Source: Streptomyces massasporeus
GTDB lineage: Bacteria; Actinomycetota; Actinomycetes; Streptomycetales; Streptomycetaceae
Reading direction: 5' to 3'
DNA: 64,000 nt
NCBI RefSeq assembly: GCF_014648995.1
Contig: NZ_BMSE01000015.1
Span: 1 to 64,000 of the forward strand
The position numbers and the translations under genes are program-made. Under the pieces are notes generated by a model. It searched no databases. It had not been told where the DNA came from and saw only the letters and a list, made by a program, of their open reading frames with translations. Shown here in pieces: positions 50,537 to 59,809 of this stretch (positions within the stretch are counted from its first letter, which is position 1; each line of letters opens with the position of its first letter).

Positions 50537-51100
50537 ATGCGCAGCGTGACCTATTCGATGAACGTTTCCCTTGACGGCTACATCGTCGGGCCGGACGGAG
50601 GCTTCGACTGGACGGGGCCGGACGAGGATGTTTTCCGCTTCTGGATCGAAGATATCCGACAGGTCGACGTCCATCTGCTGGGACGGCGGCTGTACGAGAC
50701 GATGCTGTACTGGGAGACCGCCGATCAGGATGCTTCGCTCGACGATGCGCAGCTCGAATGGGCCTCCCTCTGGAATCCGCTCCCGAAGGTGGTGTTCTCC
50801 AAGACGCTGACGTCGGTGCAGGGCAATGCCCGCCTGGTCTCCGGCGGTCTGGAGGAGGAGATCGAGCGGTTGCGCTCCGAGCCGGGGGAGGGGGAGATCG
50901 CCCTCGGCGGCGCGACCCTCGCCGCCCAGGCCGCTGCATCCGGTCTGATCGACGAGTACCGGGCCATGGTCTACCCGGTGCTGGTCGGCGGTGGCATCCC
51001 GTTCTTCCCGCGGGACGAGCGCCGGGTGGATCTCGAGCTCGTCGAGACGCGCACCTTCAGCTCCGGGGTCGTCCATCTCCGCCACCGCGTGGCGCGCTAG
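50537..51100 (+). CDS. Dihydrofolate reductase family protein
   Basis: A 187-aa RibD_C/DHFR-fold protein: YSMNVSLDGYIVGPDGGFDW at the N-terminus, HLLGRRLYETMLYWE, KVVFSKTLTSVQGN, GEIALGGATLAAQAAASG and RAMVYPVLVGGGIPFFP. Probably an NADPH-dependent reductase; closely related to YyaP-type proteins with unknown substrate. ATG 50537 has GGAGG 6 nt upstream. A second, distinct paralogue is at 26849-27424. Confidence 0.9.
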   Translation: MRSVTYSMNVSLDGYIVGPDGGFDWTGPDEDVFRFWIEDIRQVDVHLLGRRLYETMLYWETADQDASLDDAQLEWASLWNPLPKVVFSKTLTSVQGNARLVSGGLEEEIERLRSEPGEGEIALGGATLAAQAAASGLIDEYRAMVYPVLVGGGIPFFPRDERRVDLELVETRTFSSGVVHLRHRVAR

Positions 51101-51211
51101 GTGAAGTGGTGTGACTCCTCGCGGAGTCGCATGGAACCGGGAAGCTTACGGGTGTCTTACGCGCCCTGGACGACGCCTTCCTCGCGCCGAAGCGTCTCCT
51201 ACGGTGACCCG

Positions 51212-51838
51212 ATGACACCCCTTCCCGCGCTGCGCGCCACGGCACTGGTGACCCTCGCCCCTCTGCTGCTGGCCGCGGCAGGCATCATGCATCCAGCGCA
51301 TCTGACCGCTGCCACCGCGGGCCACTGGATCGCGCTGCACATCGCCCTGTTGCCCGTCTTTCCGTTCCTCGTGCTCGGCTTGGTCCTGCCCCTGAGGGGG
51401 AGGTCGTTTCGCGGTATCGATGGAGTTCTGGCACTGCTCGCCTGGGCCGGCTCGCTTTGTTACTCCGCGTACTACGCCGGGCTCGACGCCGTGGCCGGGA
51501 TCTCGGCCGGCGTCGTGGTCGACCACGGAGTCCACGGGGCGGCCGGGCGGCTGTTCGCGACCGGTGACGAACTGGGCCGGGCGGGTGCCTACGGGCTGAC
51601 TCTGGCCGTACTCGCCACGAGCACGCTGCTCTGGCGCCGGCACGGCGCGCGGGTGCTGCCGGGTGCCGTGGTTCTCCTGGCCGCCTGCTGGTCGTTCCGG
51701 GACAGCCACATCTTCTGGCCCCGAGGAGTCCTCACCATGCTCGGTTTCGCCCTGGGCTCCGCTCTTCTGGCCGTGGCCTCCTCGGCCTCGGAGGCCGACA
51801 GGACGGCGACGGAGGTGGAGATGCCTGCGAACCCGTGA
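51212..51838 (+). CDS. Multi-pass membrane protein, unknown
   Basis: A 208-aa integral membrane protein with six predicted helices (LVTLAPLLLAAAGIMH, WIALHIALLPVFPFLVLGL, VLALLAWAGSLCYSAYYAGL, GAYGLTLAVLATSTLLW, VLPGAVVLLAACWSF, MLGFALGSALLAVASS). The intramembrane His (HPAHL, GHW) and HGVHGA between helices are the most conserved-looking features. No family assigned. ATG 51212 is preferred because it opens the first helix; the frame is open before it. A strong hairpin follows. Confidence 0.75.
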   Translation: MTPLPALRATALVTLAPLLLAAAGIMHPAHLTAATAGHWIALHIALLPVFPFLVLGLVLPLRGRSFRGIDGVLALLAWAGSLCYSAYYAGLDAVAGISAGVVVDHGVHGAAGRLFATGDELGRAGAYGLTLAVLATSTLLWRRHGARVLPGAVVLLAACWSFRDSHIFWPRGVLTMLGFALGSALLAVASSASEADRTATEVEMPANP

Positions 51839-51865
51839 TGCCCGGACGGGCGGCCCGGCGGCCAC

Positions 51866-51897
51866 CTGAGCCCGGTGGCACTCGCCACCGGGCTCAG
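51866..51897. terminator. Bidirectional terminator hairpin
   Basis: Perfect 14-bp stem, CTGAGCCCGGTGGC (51866-51879) and its complement (51884-51897), with a 4-nt loop. It lies between the convergent membrane-protein gene and the CBM13/ThuA gene and can end both. Confidence 0.8.
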
Positions 51898-51923
51898 ACC
51901 GGCGTGGTACTGCGGCGTTGGCT

Positions 51924-53204
51924 TCACCCGGTCCTCAGGCGGAAGCTCTGCGCGGCCGAGGTGCCGCAGGGCCGCTGCACCAGCGAAACGCCGTTCGTCG
52001 CGCTGCCGTCGGTGCTCAGGCACTTGCCGCTGTGGCGGGCGACGAAGTGGTAGCCGCCGTCCGCCTCCCGCACCGGGCGCCACTGCTGGTTCCCGCCCCC
52101 GGCGTAGGACCACAGTTGCAGGGGTGCGTTGTCGTCCACGGAGACGCCGGTGACATCGATGACCTGTTGTGGGTTGCCGCGCGCTGCGATACGGCTGTAT
52201 CCGCCGTCGGTGGAACGGAACTGGAACTGCTGGGCGAGGGTGCCGTTGCAGGCGTACTGCTGGATCGCCGTGCCGTTGGCCGTGGCCGCTGCTCGGGCGT
52301 CGACGCAAGTGCCGCCGGCCGCGCTGGTCAGTGAGTACCAGGCGGTCTCGGAGATCGGGTCGCCGGGTGCGGGGCCGTTCCCGGCACCACCGAGCCACTT
52401 GAGGCCGTCGATGAGGAAGCGGTTCTGCGTGGCGCTTGCGAACGTCGAGGAGAGCCGCGTGTGGGTGTCATAGTTCATGGCGTTGTGCCCGAAGTTCGCG
52501 TACAGCATCCTGTACTGGGTGTTGGTCCACAGGATCGGGTAGTAGCCGCTGTACCAGGACTGGTTCGGGTCGGTGCCGAGAGGGAAGCTCGACGGGTCGA
52601 CCGACGCCAGGATCCTGATGTTCGGGTTGCTCCGCAGATCGTTGGACCAGCTGTACCACTCACTGACCGACGAGGTGAACGTCGCGGGCAGTCCGGTGGC
52701 GGCGGGGTGGGTCCGGTCCTCGGTGCGCAGTACCGCTGACGTCGGACCCCAGGTGTTGGAACGGAAGTTGCCGCTGCCGAGGAAGGAGTTGTAGTACCAG
52801 GGCCAGGAGCCGGCGTCGGTGGTGAACGCCGCGACGTGGAAGCCCATCCAGCCTCCGCCGGCCCTGACGTACCGTTCGAATCCGGTCCGCTGCGCCGCGG
52901 TCTCGGGCGCGTCGTCCAGGAAGAGGACGACCTGGTAGTCGTTCACCCCGCCGTTCGCGAGCAGGTTCCAGTCTGTGGTCGCCGTGTAGGTGAAGTTGTT
53001 CTGCGCCGCCGTCCGCGGGAACCACTCGTTGGCTTCCTTGACGAAGTCGATGTGCGCGGCGTCCCAGGTGCCGCTGTAGAAGGCGATGACCTTGAAGTCG
53101 GGCGCCTGCGCGGCGGCGGGTGAGCTGGGCCCGGCGTGGGCCGGGGCGGTCAGCCCCAGCACCAGCGCCAGCAGGAGCAGCAGCCGTGCGGCGAGCCGGG
53201 TCAC
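51924..53204 (-). CDS. Secreted ThuA-like protein with CBM13 lectin domain
   Basis: A 426-aa exported protein. Signal peptide (LLLLLALVLGLTAPAHA) then a ThuA-like domain (VIAFYSGTWDAAHIDFVKEA, VVLFLDDAPETAAQRTGFER, GGGWMGFHVAAF, YPILWTNTQYRMLYANFGHN), the fold of trehalose-utilisation protein A, and a C-terminal ricin-B/CBM13 beta-trefoil with three QxW-type repeats (AAGGTCVDARAAATANGTAI, LQLWSYAGGGNQQW, KCLSTDGSATNGVSLVQRPC). Its GTG start overlaps the stop of the preceding gene (GTGA), so it is translationally coupled to it. Probably binds and processes a sugar polymer outside the cell. Confidence 0.85.
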   Translation of the reverse strand: MTRLAARLLLLLALVLGLTAPAHAGPSSPAAAQAPDFKVIAFYSGTWDAAHIDFVKEANEWFPRTAAQNNFTYTATTDWNLLANGGVNDYQVVLFLDDAPETAAQRTGFERYVRAGGGWMGFHVAAFTTDAGSWPWYYNSFLGSGNFRSNTWGPTSAVLRTEDRTHPAATGLPATFTSSVSEWYSWSNDLRSNPNIRILASVDPSSFPLGTDPNQSWYSGYYPILWTNTQYRMLYANFGHNAMNYDTHTRLSSTFASATQNRFLIDGLKWLGGAGNGPAPGDPISETAWYSLTSAAGGTCVDARAAATANGTAIQQYACNGTLAQQFQFRSTDGGYSRIAARGNPQQVIDVTGVSVDDNAPLQLWSYAGGGNQQWRPVREADGGYHFVARHSGKCLSTDGSATNGVSLVQRPCGTSAAQSFRLRTG

Positions 53205-55417
53205 GGGTGGCTCACCAGGCTCGCCACGTTGGTCGAGGAGTTCGACGGGCCGCCGCGGTCGTTGATGACGTGCCGGATGGTCCCGGTGCCGCCGAGCGAG
53301 ACGGTGACCATGTTCCGGAAGCGCACATTGGGGTTGTCGGGCACCTCGAAGGCGTGCTCGGCGGTGACGGACTGGTTGACGTTGAAGAAGCAGTAGCTGC
53401 CCAGTCCGTAGGCCTGGTGGCTGGTGACCGAGTTCGCGACCTTGTAGGCGGCGTAGCCCTGGGTGGAGCCGTTCATCCAGGCGGCCTGGTTGGGCGGGTC
53501 GTAGGGCATCTCGTTCTGGTAGAAGTACGTCCGCCCGCCGTTGCCGTTCCAGACGGTCTGGTGCTTCTGGTAGTGCTCGACGAACAGGCCGTACATGGTC
53601 ACGTCGTCGCCGTTGACGACGAGTCCGGTGTCGGCGGTGTTGGTGTTCCAGCCGATCCCGGTGCCGTGGTCGCCGCGCCAGATCCACATGTGGTCGCCGA
53701 TGACGTCGTCGCTGTTGACGACCAGGCTGGTCGTCGCCTTGCCGACGGCGGCACCGCCGACGCGGAAGTACACGTCGTGCAGGGAGGTCGGGTCCGCCGC
53801 GTGGTCCGCGGCGGAACCGGCCGGGCCTACCTCCATCAGCGTCTGCGAGTTGGTGGTGCCGGCGTCGAAGAGGACACCCGCGACCTTGACCCCGTCGACG
53901 TCGGCGACGGTCATGGCGGTGACGCCGTTGTCCGGGATGAACGTGGCGAGCCCGAGACCGAGGACGACGGTGTCCGGGCGGGTCACCCGCAGGGTCTGGT
54001 TCAAGTGGTAGACGCCGGGGGTCACCAGGAGGTTCTTGCCCTCGGCCAGGGCGGCGTTGATCTGCGCCGCGGTCGCGCCCGGCTTGACCACGAAGAACTG
54101 GTCGATGCCGAGCGAGGAGCCGGCGGCGTTGCCGCCCGCCCAGGTGGTGGCGGAGGAGTCGGACCGCAGTGACGGCACGAACACCTTGTAGGCCCCGGCC
54201 CCGTCGACGTAGAGGAACGGCTTCTCCCGGACGGTGGGGGTCTGGTTCACCGTCGTGTAGGGCGGGTTGGGGAAGGTGTTGCCCGGTACGCCCTGGCTGC
54301 CGACGAACACCATGTTCCAGTTGGAGCCGGTCCAGCTGCCGAGCTGTGAGTTGCGGGTGAGCCACTGCTGCTGGGTGCCGGAGCGCACCTGGCCGTCGAT
54401 CTTGCTGTCGGCCATGAACCCGCCGCTGGACCAGCCGCCGTCGCTGAGTTCGAGGTTGCCGCGGACATGCATGCGGCGGTACCCGGACGCCTGGGAGACG
54501 GCCCACCGGTCGGTGCCGCCGGTCGGGTTCACCGACAGGTTCTCCGCCCCGCGCCAGAAGTTCTGGGTGGCGTTCTGTGGCGGGAACCAGTCGGCCTCGA
54601 CGTGTACGGCGCCGTTGATGGTGACCGAGTCGGGCGACTGGCCCAGGCCCAGGACCTGGGTGTAGAAGCCGACGTTCACGTCGTTGCTGTAGGTACCGGG
54701 CTTGAACATCACCGCGTAGCGCTGGGAGCCGAATTGATTCGTCTCCTGCTGCTGGAAGACGGAGTTCAACCGGCTCTGGATCGTGGAGGACGGCATCGAC
54801 GGGTCGAAGACGACCACGTTGGGACCGAGGTCGACATCACCGGGCGCGGTGCTCACCGGCGCGACCTGGAAGCGCTGCGCCGCCGTGCCGTTGCAGGTGT
54901 ACTGAACGAGCTGGACGCTGTCGGCCGTGGCGGCGGCCGGTACGTCGAGGCACTTTCCGCTGTTGCGGTTGACGAAGTGGTAGGCGCCGCCGCCCTCGTC
55001 GACCGCCCGCCACTGCTGGTTGCCGCCACCGCCGTACGTCCACAGGTGCACCGCCGCGTTGTCGGCGGTGGACACGTCGCTCACGTCCACGACCTGCTGG
55101 GCGTCGTTGCGGTTGTTGATGCGTACGTAGCCGTCGCTGGTGGGGGTGAAGCTCCACTGCTGGGCGGTGCTGTTGTTGCAGCCGTACTGCTGCACCGCGG
55201 TGCCGTTGACGGTCGCGGCGGCCCGGGCGTCCAGGCACTTGGCGCTGCCGTTGTTCACCACCGTGGACCAGCCGGTGGGCAGGGCCGCCGCGACCGAGGG
55301 GGCGGCCTGGGCGGCCTGGGCGGGCTGGAGGCCGGTGAGGATCGAGGCGGTGGTGGCAGCGGCCGCGAGGAGCGCGGTCCAGCGTCCGGCGATGGGTGGT
55401 CGGGGGAGTCGGAGCAC
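53201..55417 (-). CDS. Secreted CBM13-containing right-handed beta-helix protein
   Basis: A 738-aa exported protein. Signal peptide (ALLAAAATTASILTGLQPAQ), an N-terminal CBM13 lectin (about 50-190; repeats SAKCLDARAAATVNGTAVQQ, VHLWTYGGGGNQQW, KCLDVPAAATADSVQLVQYT), then a large pectin-lyase-like beta-helix (about 205-738) with PGTYSNDVNVGFYTQVLGL, FMADSKIDGQVRSGTQQQWL, VDGVKVAGVLFDAGTTNSQ and VIGDHMWIWRGDHGTGI. Similar Streptomyces proteins are annotated variously, even as adenylyl cyclase, without evidence. A polysaccharide lyase or GH55/GH28-type hydrolase is more plausible. GTG start 55417 follows GGAGAAGAC. Confidence 0.8.
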   Translation of the reverse strand: MLRLPRPPIAGRWTALLAAAATTASILTGLQPAQAAQAAPSVAAALPTGWSTVVNNGSAKCLDARAAATVNGTAVQQYGCNNSTAQQWSFTPTSDGYVRINNRNDAQQVVDVSDVSTADNAAVHLWTYGGGGNQQWRAVDEGGGAYHFVNRNSGKCLDVPAAATADSVQLVQYTCNGTAAQRFQVAPVSTAPGDVDLGPNVVVFDPSMPSSTIQSRLNSVFQQQETNQFGSQRYAVMFKPGTYSNDVNVGFYTQVLGLGQSPDSVTINGAVHVEADWFPPQNATQNFWRGAENLSVNPTGGTDRWAVSQASGYRRMHVRGNLELSDGGWSSGGFMADSKIDGQVRSGTQQQWLTRNSQLGSWTGSNWNMVFVGSQGVPGNTFPNPPYTTVNQTPTVREKPFLYVDGAGAYKVFVPSLRSDSSATTWAGGNAAGSSLGIDQFFVVKPGATAAQINAALAEGKNLLVTPGVYHLNQTLRVTRPDTVVLGLGLATFIPDNGVTAMTVADVDGVKVAGVLFDAGTTNSQTLMEVGPAGSAADHAADPTSLHDVYFRVGGAAVGKATTSLVVNSDDVIGDHMWIWRGDHGTGIGWNTNTADTGLVVNGDDVTMYGLFVEHYQKHQTVWNGNGGRTYFYQNEMPYDPPNQAAWMNGSTQGYAAYKVANSVTSHQAYGLGSYCFFNVNQSVTAEHAFEVPDNPNVRFRNMVTVSLGGTGTIRHVINDRGGPSNSSTNVASLVSHP

Positions 55418-55487
55418 GTCTTCTCCTGTGCCGACGAAGCGGCGTGAGTGGGGGGCGGGGAGGGGGTGGGGCGGTCGCTGCGGCGTG

Positions 55488-56873
55488 TCAGCCGCCGTAC
55501 TGGGCGAGGACCCGGGTGAAGTCCCACGGCTGCTGGGCGACGCCCGAGCAGGTGTCGGCTCCGCCGCCCGTGCACGGCCGGTCGCGGTTCACCGACCAGA
55601 ACGTCAGCCGCGCCAGGTGACGCTGCTGGGCGTAAGCGAGGATGGTGCGGAAGTCGGCGACCGTGACGGTCTCGCCGTTGTCGGTGATGCCGTTCATCGA
55701 GGAGATGCCGGTGTGCCGGTATGCCTGGTCGTCGGTGTAGCCGTAGGCGTTCTTGACCGCGGTCTTGAGTCCTTCGGCGGCACGGACGCTGAGCTGCCCC
55801 ATGTTCTGGCCGGCGCCGCCGAAGTTGAACGGCATGATCGTCCAGCTGTCGACGGTGAGACCGGAGGCGGCGGCCTTGCCGATCAGACTGCTGTCCGGGC
55901 CGTTCTGGCCGGTGCCGAAGGTGATGTACACCTTGATGCCGGGGTTGGCGGCCTTGACGGTCTTCAGCGCGTCGACCGTGCGCTGCTGCACCGCCGGGCT
56001 GTCGTACGCGGCCGCTTCGAGGTCGACGTCGATGGCCTTGAGGCCGTAGGCGTTGATCACTTTCTGGTACGCGGCGGCCAGTTCACCCGCGCTCGCGCAC
56101 GAACTCTCCAGCTTGTTGCCGCTCCAGCCGCCGAAGGACGGGATGACGTCGCCGCCGGCCGCCCGCACCGTGTTGATCGTCTGCTGGTCCACGCCTCCCG
56201 TCAGAGGCCGGTTGCCGTCCCACTGAGGGGTGCAGTAGCCGTTGCTGAGCACGAAGGCCAGCGTGAACCACTTGACGCCGGTCGCGTTCATCACGGTGGT
56301 GGGGTTCGGCGGACTGCCCCAGCCGTTGTAGAGATAGGGGGCGACGGCCATCGCGCCGGGTGAGGGAACCGGCGTGCCGCCGTCCGGCGCGGTCCACTTC
56401 TGGTTGCCCGCTCCCGTGCACGTCCAGATCTGCAGCCGCGTTCCGTTGGCGGAGCTGTTGCCGCTCGCGTCCAGGCACTTGTCGGCCTGCGGGTTGACGA
56501 TGTCCCGCGCGGACGTGACGGACCACTGCTGGGCGGCACTGCCGTTGCAGTCCCAGAGCCGCACCCGCGTGCCGTCGGCCGTCCCGCCGGAGGCCACGTC
56601 GAGGCACTTGCCGAGCGCGCGGACGGTGCCGTCGCTGCCCACGGTCCACTGCTGGGCGGCACTGCCGTTGCAGTCGTAGAGCTGTACGGCGGTGCCATTG
56701 GCCGTGGCGGCGCCCGCGACGTTCACGCACTTTCCGCCGGTCCCGGTGATCTGTCCCGTGGCCGCCGCGGCGCCGCTCGCGGGAACCCCGCTGAGACCTA
56801 CGAGGAGAGCCGCGGCCGCGGCGGTACCCAGCACGTGGCGTCCGGTGCGGGCGGCCACAAGGTTTTCGATCAT
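55488..56873 (-). CDS. Secreted GH18 chitinase-like enzyme with CBM13
   Basis: A 461-aa exported enzyme. Signal peptide (VLGTAAAAALLVGLSGVPAS) then a CBM13 beta-trefoil (about 40-165; GGKCVNVAGAATANGTAVQL, GKCLDVASGGTADGTRVRL, DKCLDASGNSSANGTRLQIW) and a GH18 TIM barrel (about 180-461). The GH18 motif reads LKAIDVDLE, so the catalytic Glu286 and two Asp are kept but the first Asp of DxxDxDxE is Lys. Strands KWFTLAFVLSNGYCTPQWDG, GDVIPSFGGWSG and LTVDSWTIMPFNFGG are typical of actinobacterial chitinase-like GH18 proteins. First gene of the CBM13 group, with a good promoter at 56983-57012. Confidence 0.88.
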   Translation of the reverse strand: MIENLVAARTGRHVLGTAAAAALLVGLSGVPASGAAAATGQITGTGGKCVNVAGAATANGTAVQLYDCNGSAAQQWTVGSDGTVRALGKCLDVASGGTADGTRVRLWDCNGSAAQQWSVTSARDIVNPQADKCLDASGNSSANGTRLQIWTCTGAGNQKWTAPDGGTPVPSPGAMAVAPYLYNGWGSPPNPTTVMNATGVKWFTLAFVLSNGYCTPQWDGNRPLTGGVDQQTINTVRAAGGDVIPSFGGWSGNKLESSCASAGELAAAYQKVINAYGLKAIDVDLEAAAYDSPAVQQRTVDALKTVKAANPGIKVYITFGTGQNGPDSSLIGKAAASGLTVDSWTIMPFNFGGAGQNMGQLSVRAAEGLKTAVKNAYGYTDDQAYRHTGISSMNGITDNGETVTVADFRTILAYAQQRHLARLTFWSVNRDRPCTGGGADTCSGVAQQPWDFTRVLAQYGG

Positions 56874-56982
56874 GAAGTCACGTCCATTCTGGCCATGCGC
56901 ATGTCATGCGAAGTGCTTCATGTGCGCTCGAGGCGTGTCGGCGCCAGGTGGGGGGAGGGGCGTGGGGCTTATCTCAGTTCAT

Positions 56983-57012
56983 GATTTAAGAAGTGACGCA
57001 AGCAACTGTCAA
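56983..57012 (-). promoter_or_regulatory. Predicted promoter of the CBM13 gene group
   Basis: Minus strand TTGACA (57012-57007), 18-nt spacer, TAAATC (56988-56983). Consensus -35 and good -10 about 110 nt upstream of the GH18 start codon. Confidence 0.6.
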
Positions 57013-57042
57013 GGCTTTGGTACAGGCCAATCCGGGGGACGG

Positions 57043-57879
57043 CTAGGTGCGCGGTGAGGCGTCCAGGAACCGGTGGAGGGAGCTCGTCATGCTGGTGACG
57101 AAGGCGTCGCGGGTCGGGGCATCGACACGGTCCAGGGACAGGTAGGGGTTGAGGTCCTCCAACTCGACCAGGAGGAGGTCGCCCTCTCGGGTGCGGCAGG
57201 CGTCCACGCGCTGGATGCCGTGATCGAGGGTGTTCCAGTCGATGAAGCGGCGGGCGAAGCCGAGGTCGGCTTCCGTGGGCAGATAGGGCTCGAGGACCCA
57301 GCGTCGCTCGGGATCGGGGGCGTGGAGGGCGTACTGGAAGGCGTCGTCGACGTAGTAGAACGACACCTCGTAGCGGAAGTCGATGCGGGGCTGGACCAGC
57401 ACGTCACCGTAGGCGAGGCCGTCCAGCCGGTCACGGGGGACGAAGGTGAGGCCGATGGAGTCCGCCCCCGCCTTCGGCTTGACCGCGTACTGCTCGGCCC
57501 GGGGGAGCAGGGCCAGATCCTGCTGTCGGTCGACGGTGGGGATGACCGGGTGTCCGGCTGCCGTCAGATCCAGCAGGTACCGCTTGCCGGCCATGTCGGC
57601 CCGGCCCGACAACGGGTTGTAGACCCGGGTGCCGCGAACCGCGGCCTGGTTCCGGAAGGCGTCGTACTCCCTCTGGTAGTGGAGCACCGGGCCGCTGTTG
57701 CGGACCACGACCGCGTCGAAGGAGTCCATCAGGGCGGCGGCATCCAGCGGGTGGCACAGAGCGAGGTCGAAATCGTTCCGCAGCCGCGACGACAGGAAGA
57801 CGTCCTCGTCGCCATAGCGTCGCCCCCGGGCCGGGTAGGCGAGATCGGTCACGAACAGAACGCTGGGGCGGCCGGGCAC
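57043..57879 (-). CDS. ATP-grasp-like protein
   Basis: A 278-aa protein with an ATP-grasp-like organisation: N-terminal Rossmann-like domain (VLFVTDLAYPARGRRYGDED, DAVVVRNSGPVLHYQREYDA), a central ATP-binding Lys region (YAVKPKAGADSIGLTFVPRD) and the acidic metal-site segment LLLVELEDLNPYLSLDRVD. Layout resembles RimK-like/glutathione-synthetase-like ligases found alone in actinobacterial genomes. Carboxylate and amine substrates unknown. The gene lies between the CBM13 group and the pigment cluster, on the minus strand. Confidence 0.75.
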   Translation of the reverse strand: MPGRPSVLFVTDLAYPARGRRYGDEDVFLSSRLRNDFDLALCHPLDAAALMDSFDAVVVRNSGPVLHYQREYDAFRNQAAVRGTRVYNPLSGRADMAGKRYLLDLTAAGHPVIPTVDRQQDLALLPRAEQYAVKPKAGADSIGLTFVPRDRLDGLAYGDVLVQPRIDFRYEVSFYYVDDAFQYALHAPDPERRWVLEPYLPTEADLGFARRFIDWNTLDHGIQRVDACRTREGDLLLVELEDLNPYLSLDRVDAPTRDAFVTSMTSSLHRFLDASPRT

Positions 57880-58131
57880 GGGACATCTCCTGGGTCGGTG
57901 GCCCCCAATCTACCGACGCCGGGCACTGCCCCGCGCCGGGGTTCGTCCCCTCGATGACCGGCCCGGCGACGTGCGGGGCGGCCATGCGCATGCCCCGCGC
58001 CCACCGGGACCCGCCCGCGTCGCGCCGCAGGCGGGTGAAGCCTGAGCCACCGTCAGCTTCCCGGGGCATGCATGAGGACCTCCGCCGTATCCGGCCGGGT
58101 CGGCGGCATCGATGCGCTGGAGGCGAGAGTG

Positions 58132-59790
58132 ATGAACGAACGAGCCGGACGGACGGGCCCCCACACCATCAGCGTCCCGGTCCTCATCGTGGGCGGCTCC
58201 CTGGTCGGCCTGTCCACCTCGTTGTTCCTGGGACGCCTGGGCGTGCCCCACGTGCTGGTGGAGCGCCACGCAGGCACCTCCATCCACCCGCGGGGCCGCG
58301 GCAACAACGTCCGCACGATGGAACTGTTCCGGGTGGCCGGCGTCGAGAAGGGGATCCAGGACGCGGCCGCCACCCTGGCCGTCAACCACGGCATCCTCCA
58401 GGCGCCCACCCTGGTCGGCGACGCGGGCGAGTGGTTGTTCAGGGACATCGACCCGGGCGGCGGCCTCGCCCGCTTCAGCCCGAGCGCCTGGTGCCTGTGC
58501 AGCCAGAACGACCTCGAACCGGTGCTGCTCGACCACGCCCGCGAGCACGGAGGCGATCTGCGCTTCTCCACCGAGCTGATGTCGTTCGACAGCGACCCCA
58601 CCGGTGTGACCGCCGTCGTCAAGAGCCGCGAGACGGGTGAGCACACCACCATCCGTGCGGACTACCTCGTCGCCGCGGACGGCCCGCGCAGCCCCGTGCG
58701 TGAGCAACTCGGCATCACCCAGAGCGGGCCCGGCGACCTGTTCCACAACGTCAGCCTCACGTTCCGCTCCCGCCGTCTCGCCGACGTCGTGGGGGACCGT
58801 CACTTCATCGTCTGCTACCTGACGAACCCCGAGGCCGACGGCGCCCTGCTGCCGGTGGACAACCGCGAGAACTGGGTGTTCCACGCCCCCTGGCACCCGG
58901 AGAACGGGGAATCCCTGGAGGAGTTCACGGACGAGCGATGCGTCGAGCACATCCGCCGGGCGGTCGGGGTCCCCGACCTCGATGTGGAGATCACCGGCAA
59001 GGCGCCCTGGCACGCCGCTCAGCGGGTCGCCCGCAGCTACCGGTCGGGACGGGTGTTCCTGGCCGGTGACTCGGCGCACGAGATGTCCCCCACCGGGGCC
59101 TTCGGTTCCAACACCGGTATCCAGGACGCTCACAACCTCGCCTGGAAGCTGGCCGCGGTGCTCGACGGCTGGGCGGGGGAGGAGTTGCTCGACACGTACG
59201 ACGCCGAGCGGCGCCCCGTGGCCGAGGCCACCAGCGCGCGGGCCGCGGCCCGGTCGGCCGAGCACAGCCACCCCGGATTCGCCCCGCCCCCCGGAGCGGG
59301 CGGCGGTGGCCCCCAGAAGGGCATCCTCAACGTGGCCCTCGGCTACCGCTACCCGCAGGGTGCCGTCGTCGGCGCCGATCCGGCGGTCCCAGTGGTGCCC
59401 GAGCGCCTCGACCTGAGCGGAGGACCGGGCAGCAGGGCGCCTCACCTGTGGGTGCGCCGAGGGGACGAACGGCTCTCGACGCTCGACCTGTACGAGCGGT
59501 CCCTCGTGCTGCTCAGTGACGCCGCTGAGCCGAACGAGTGGCACGGGGCAGCCGTCCGCCTCGCCGACACACTGTCCCTGCCGCTCACGTCGTACCGGGT
59601 GGGCACCGGGGCTCAGGCCGACCTGGTGCCGGAGGACGACGCCGACTGGGCCGAGCGCCACGGGACCGGCCCTGGGGGCGCGGTGCTCGTCCGGCCCGAC
59701 GGATTCGTCGTATGGCGGTCCCAGGGACCGGACGCGGAGGCGGAGGCGGTACTGCACCAGGTCCTGAGGACCGCACTGGCAGTCGCCTGA
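58132..59790 (+). CDS. whiE-ORFVIII: Spore-pigment FAD-dependent aromatic hydroxylase (WhiE ORFVIII-like)
   Basis: A 552-aa PHBH-family flavoprotein monooxygenase. FAD loop VLIVGGSLVGLSTSLFL, the DG motif in YLVAADGPRSPVREQLG, the GD motif LAGDSAHEMSPTGAFGSN and a C-terminal thioredoxin-like domain (about 420-552). Best interpreted as the hydroxylase acting on the polyketide of the neighbouring whiE-type cluster. ATG 58132 has GGAGG 8 nt upstream; ATG 58072 is in frame but lacks a site. It ends with its own terminator hairpin at 59810-59842 and so is transcribed separately. In the S. coelicolor whiE cluster the equivalent gene is divergent, here it is tandem. Confidence 0.88.
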   Translation: MNERAGRTGPHTISVPVLIVGGSLVGLSTSLFLGRLGVPHVLVERHAGTSIHPRGRGNNVRTMELFRVAGVEKGIQDAAATLAVNHGILQAPTLVGDAGEWLFRDIDPGGGLARFSPSAWCLCSQNDLEPVLLDHAREHGGDLRFSTELMSFDSDPTGVTAVVKSRETGEHTTIRADYLVAADGPRSPVREQLGITQSGPGDLFHNVSLTFRSRRLADVVGDRHFIVCYLTNPEADGALLPVDNRENWVFHAPWHPENGESLEEFTDERCVEHIRRAVGVPDLDVEITGKAPWHAAQRVARSYRSGRVFLAGDSAHEMSPTGAFGSNTGIQDAHNLAWKLAAVLDGWAGEELLDTYDAERRPVAEATSARAAARSAEHSHPGFAPPPGAGGGGPQKGILNVALGYRYPQGAVVGADPAVPVVPERLDLSGGPGSRAPHLWVRRGDERLSTLDLYERSLVLLSDAAEPNEWHGAAVRLADTLSLPLTSYRVGTGAQADLVPEDDADWAERHGTGPGGAVLVRPDGFVVWRSQGPDAEAEAVLHQVLRTALAVA

Positions 59791-59809
59791 GCTCCCTGAC
59801 GCAGCGGAG

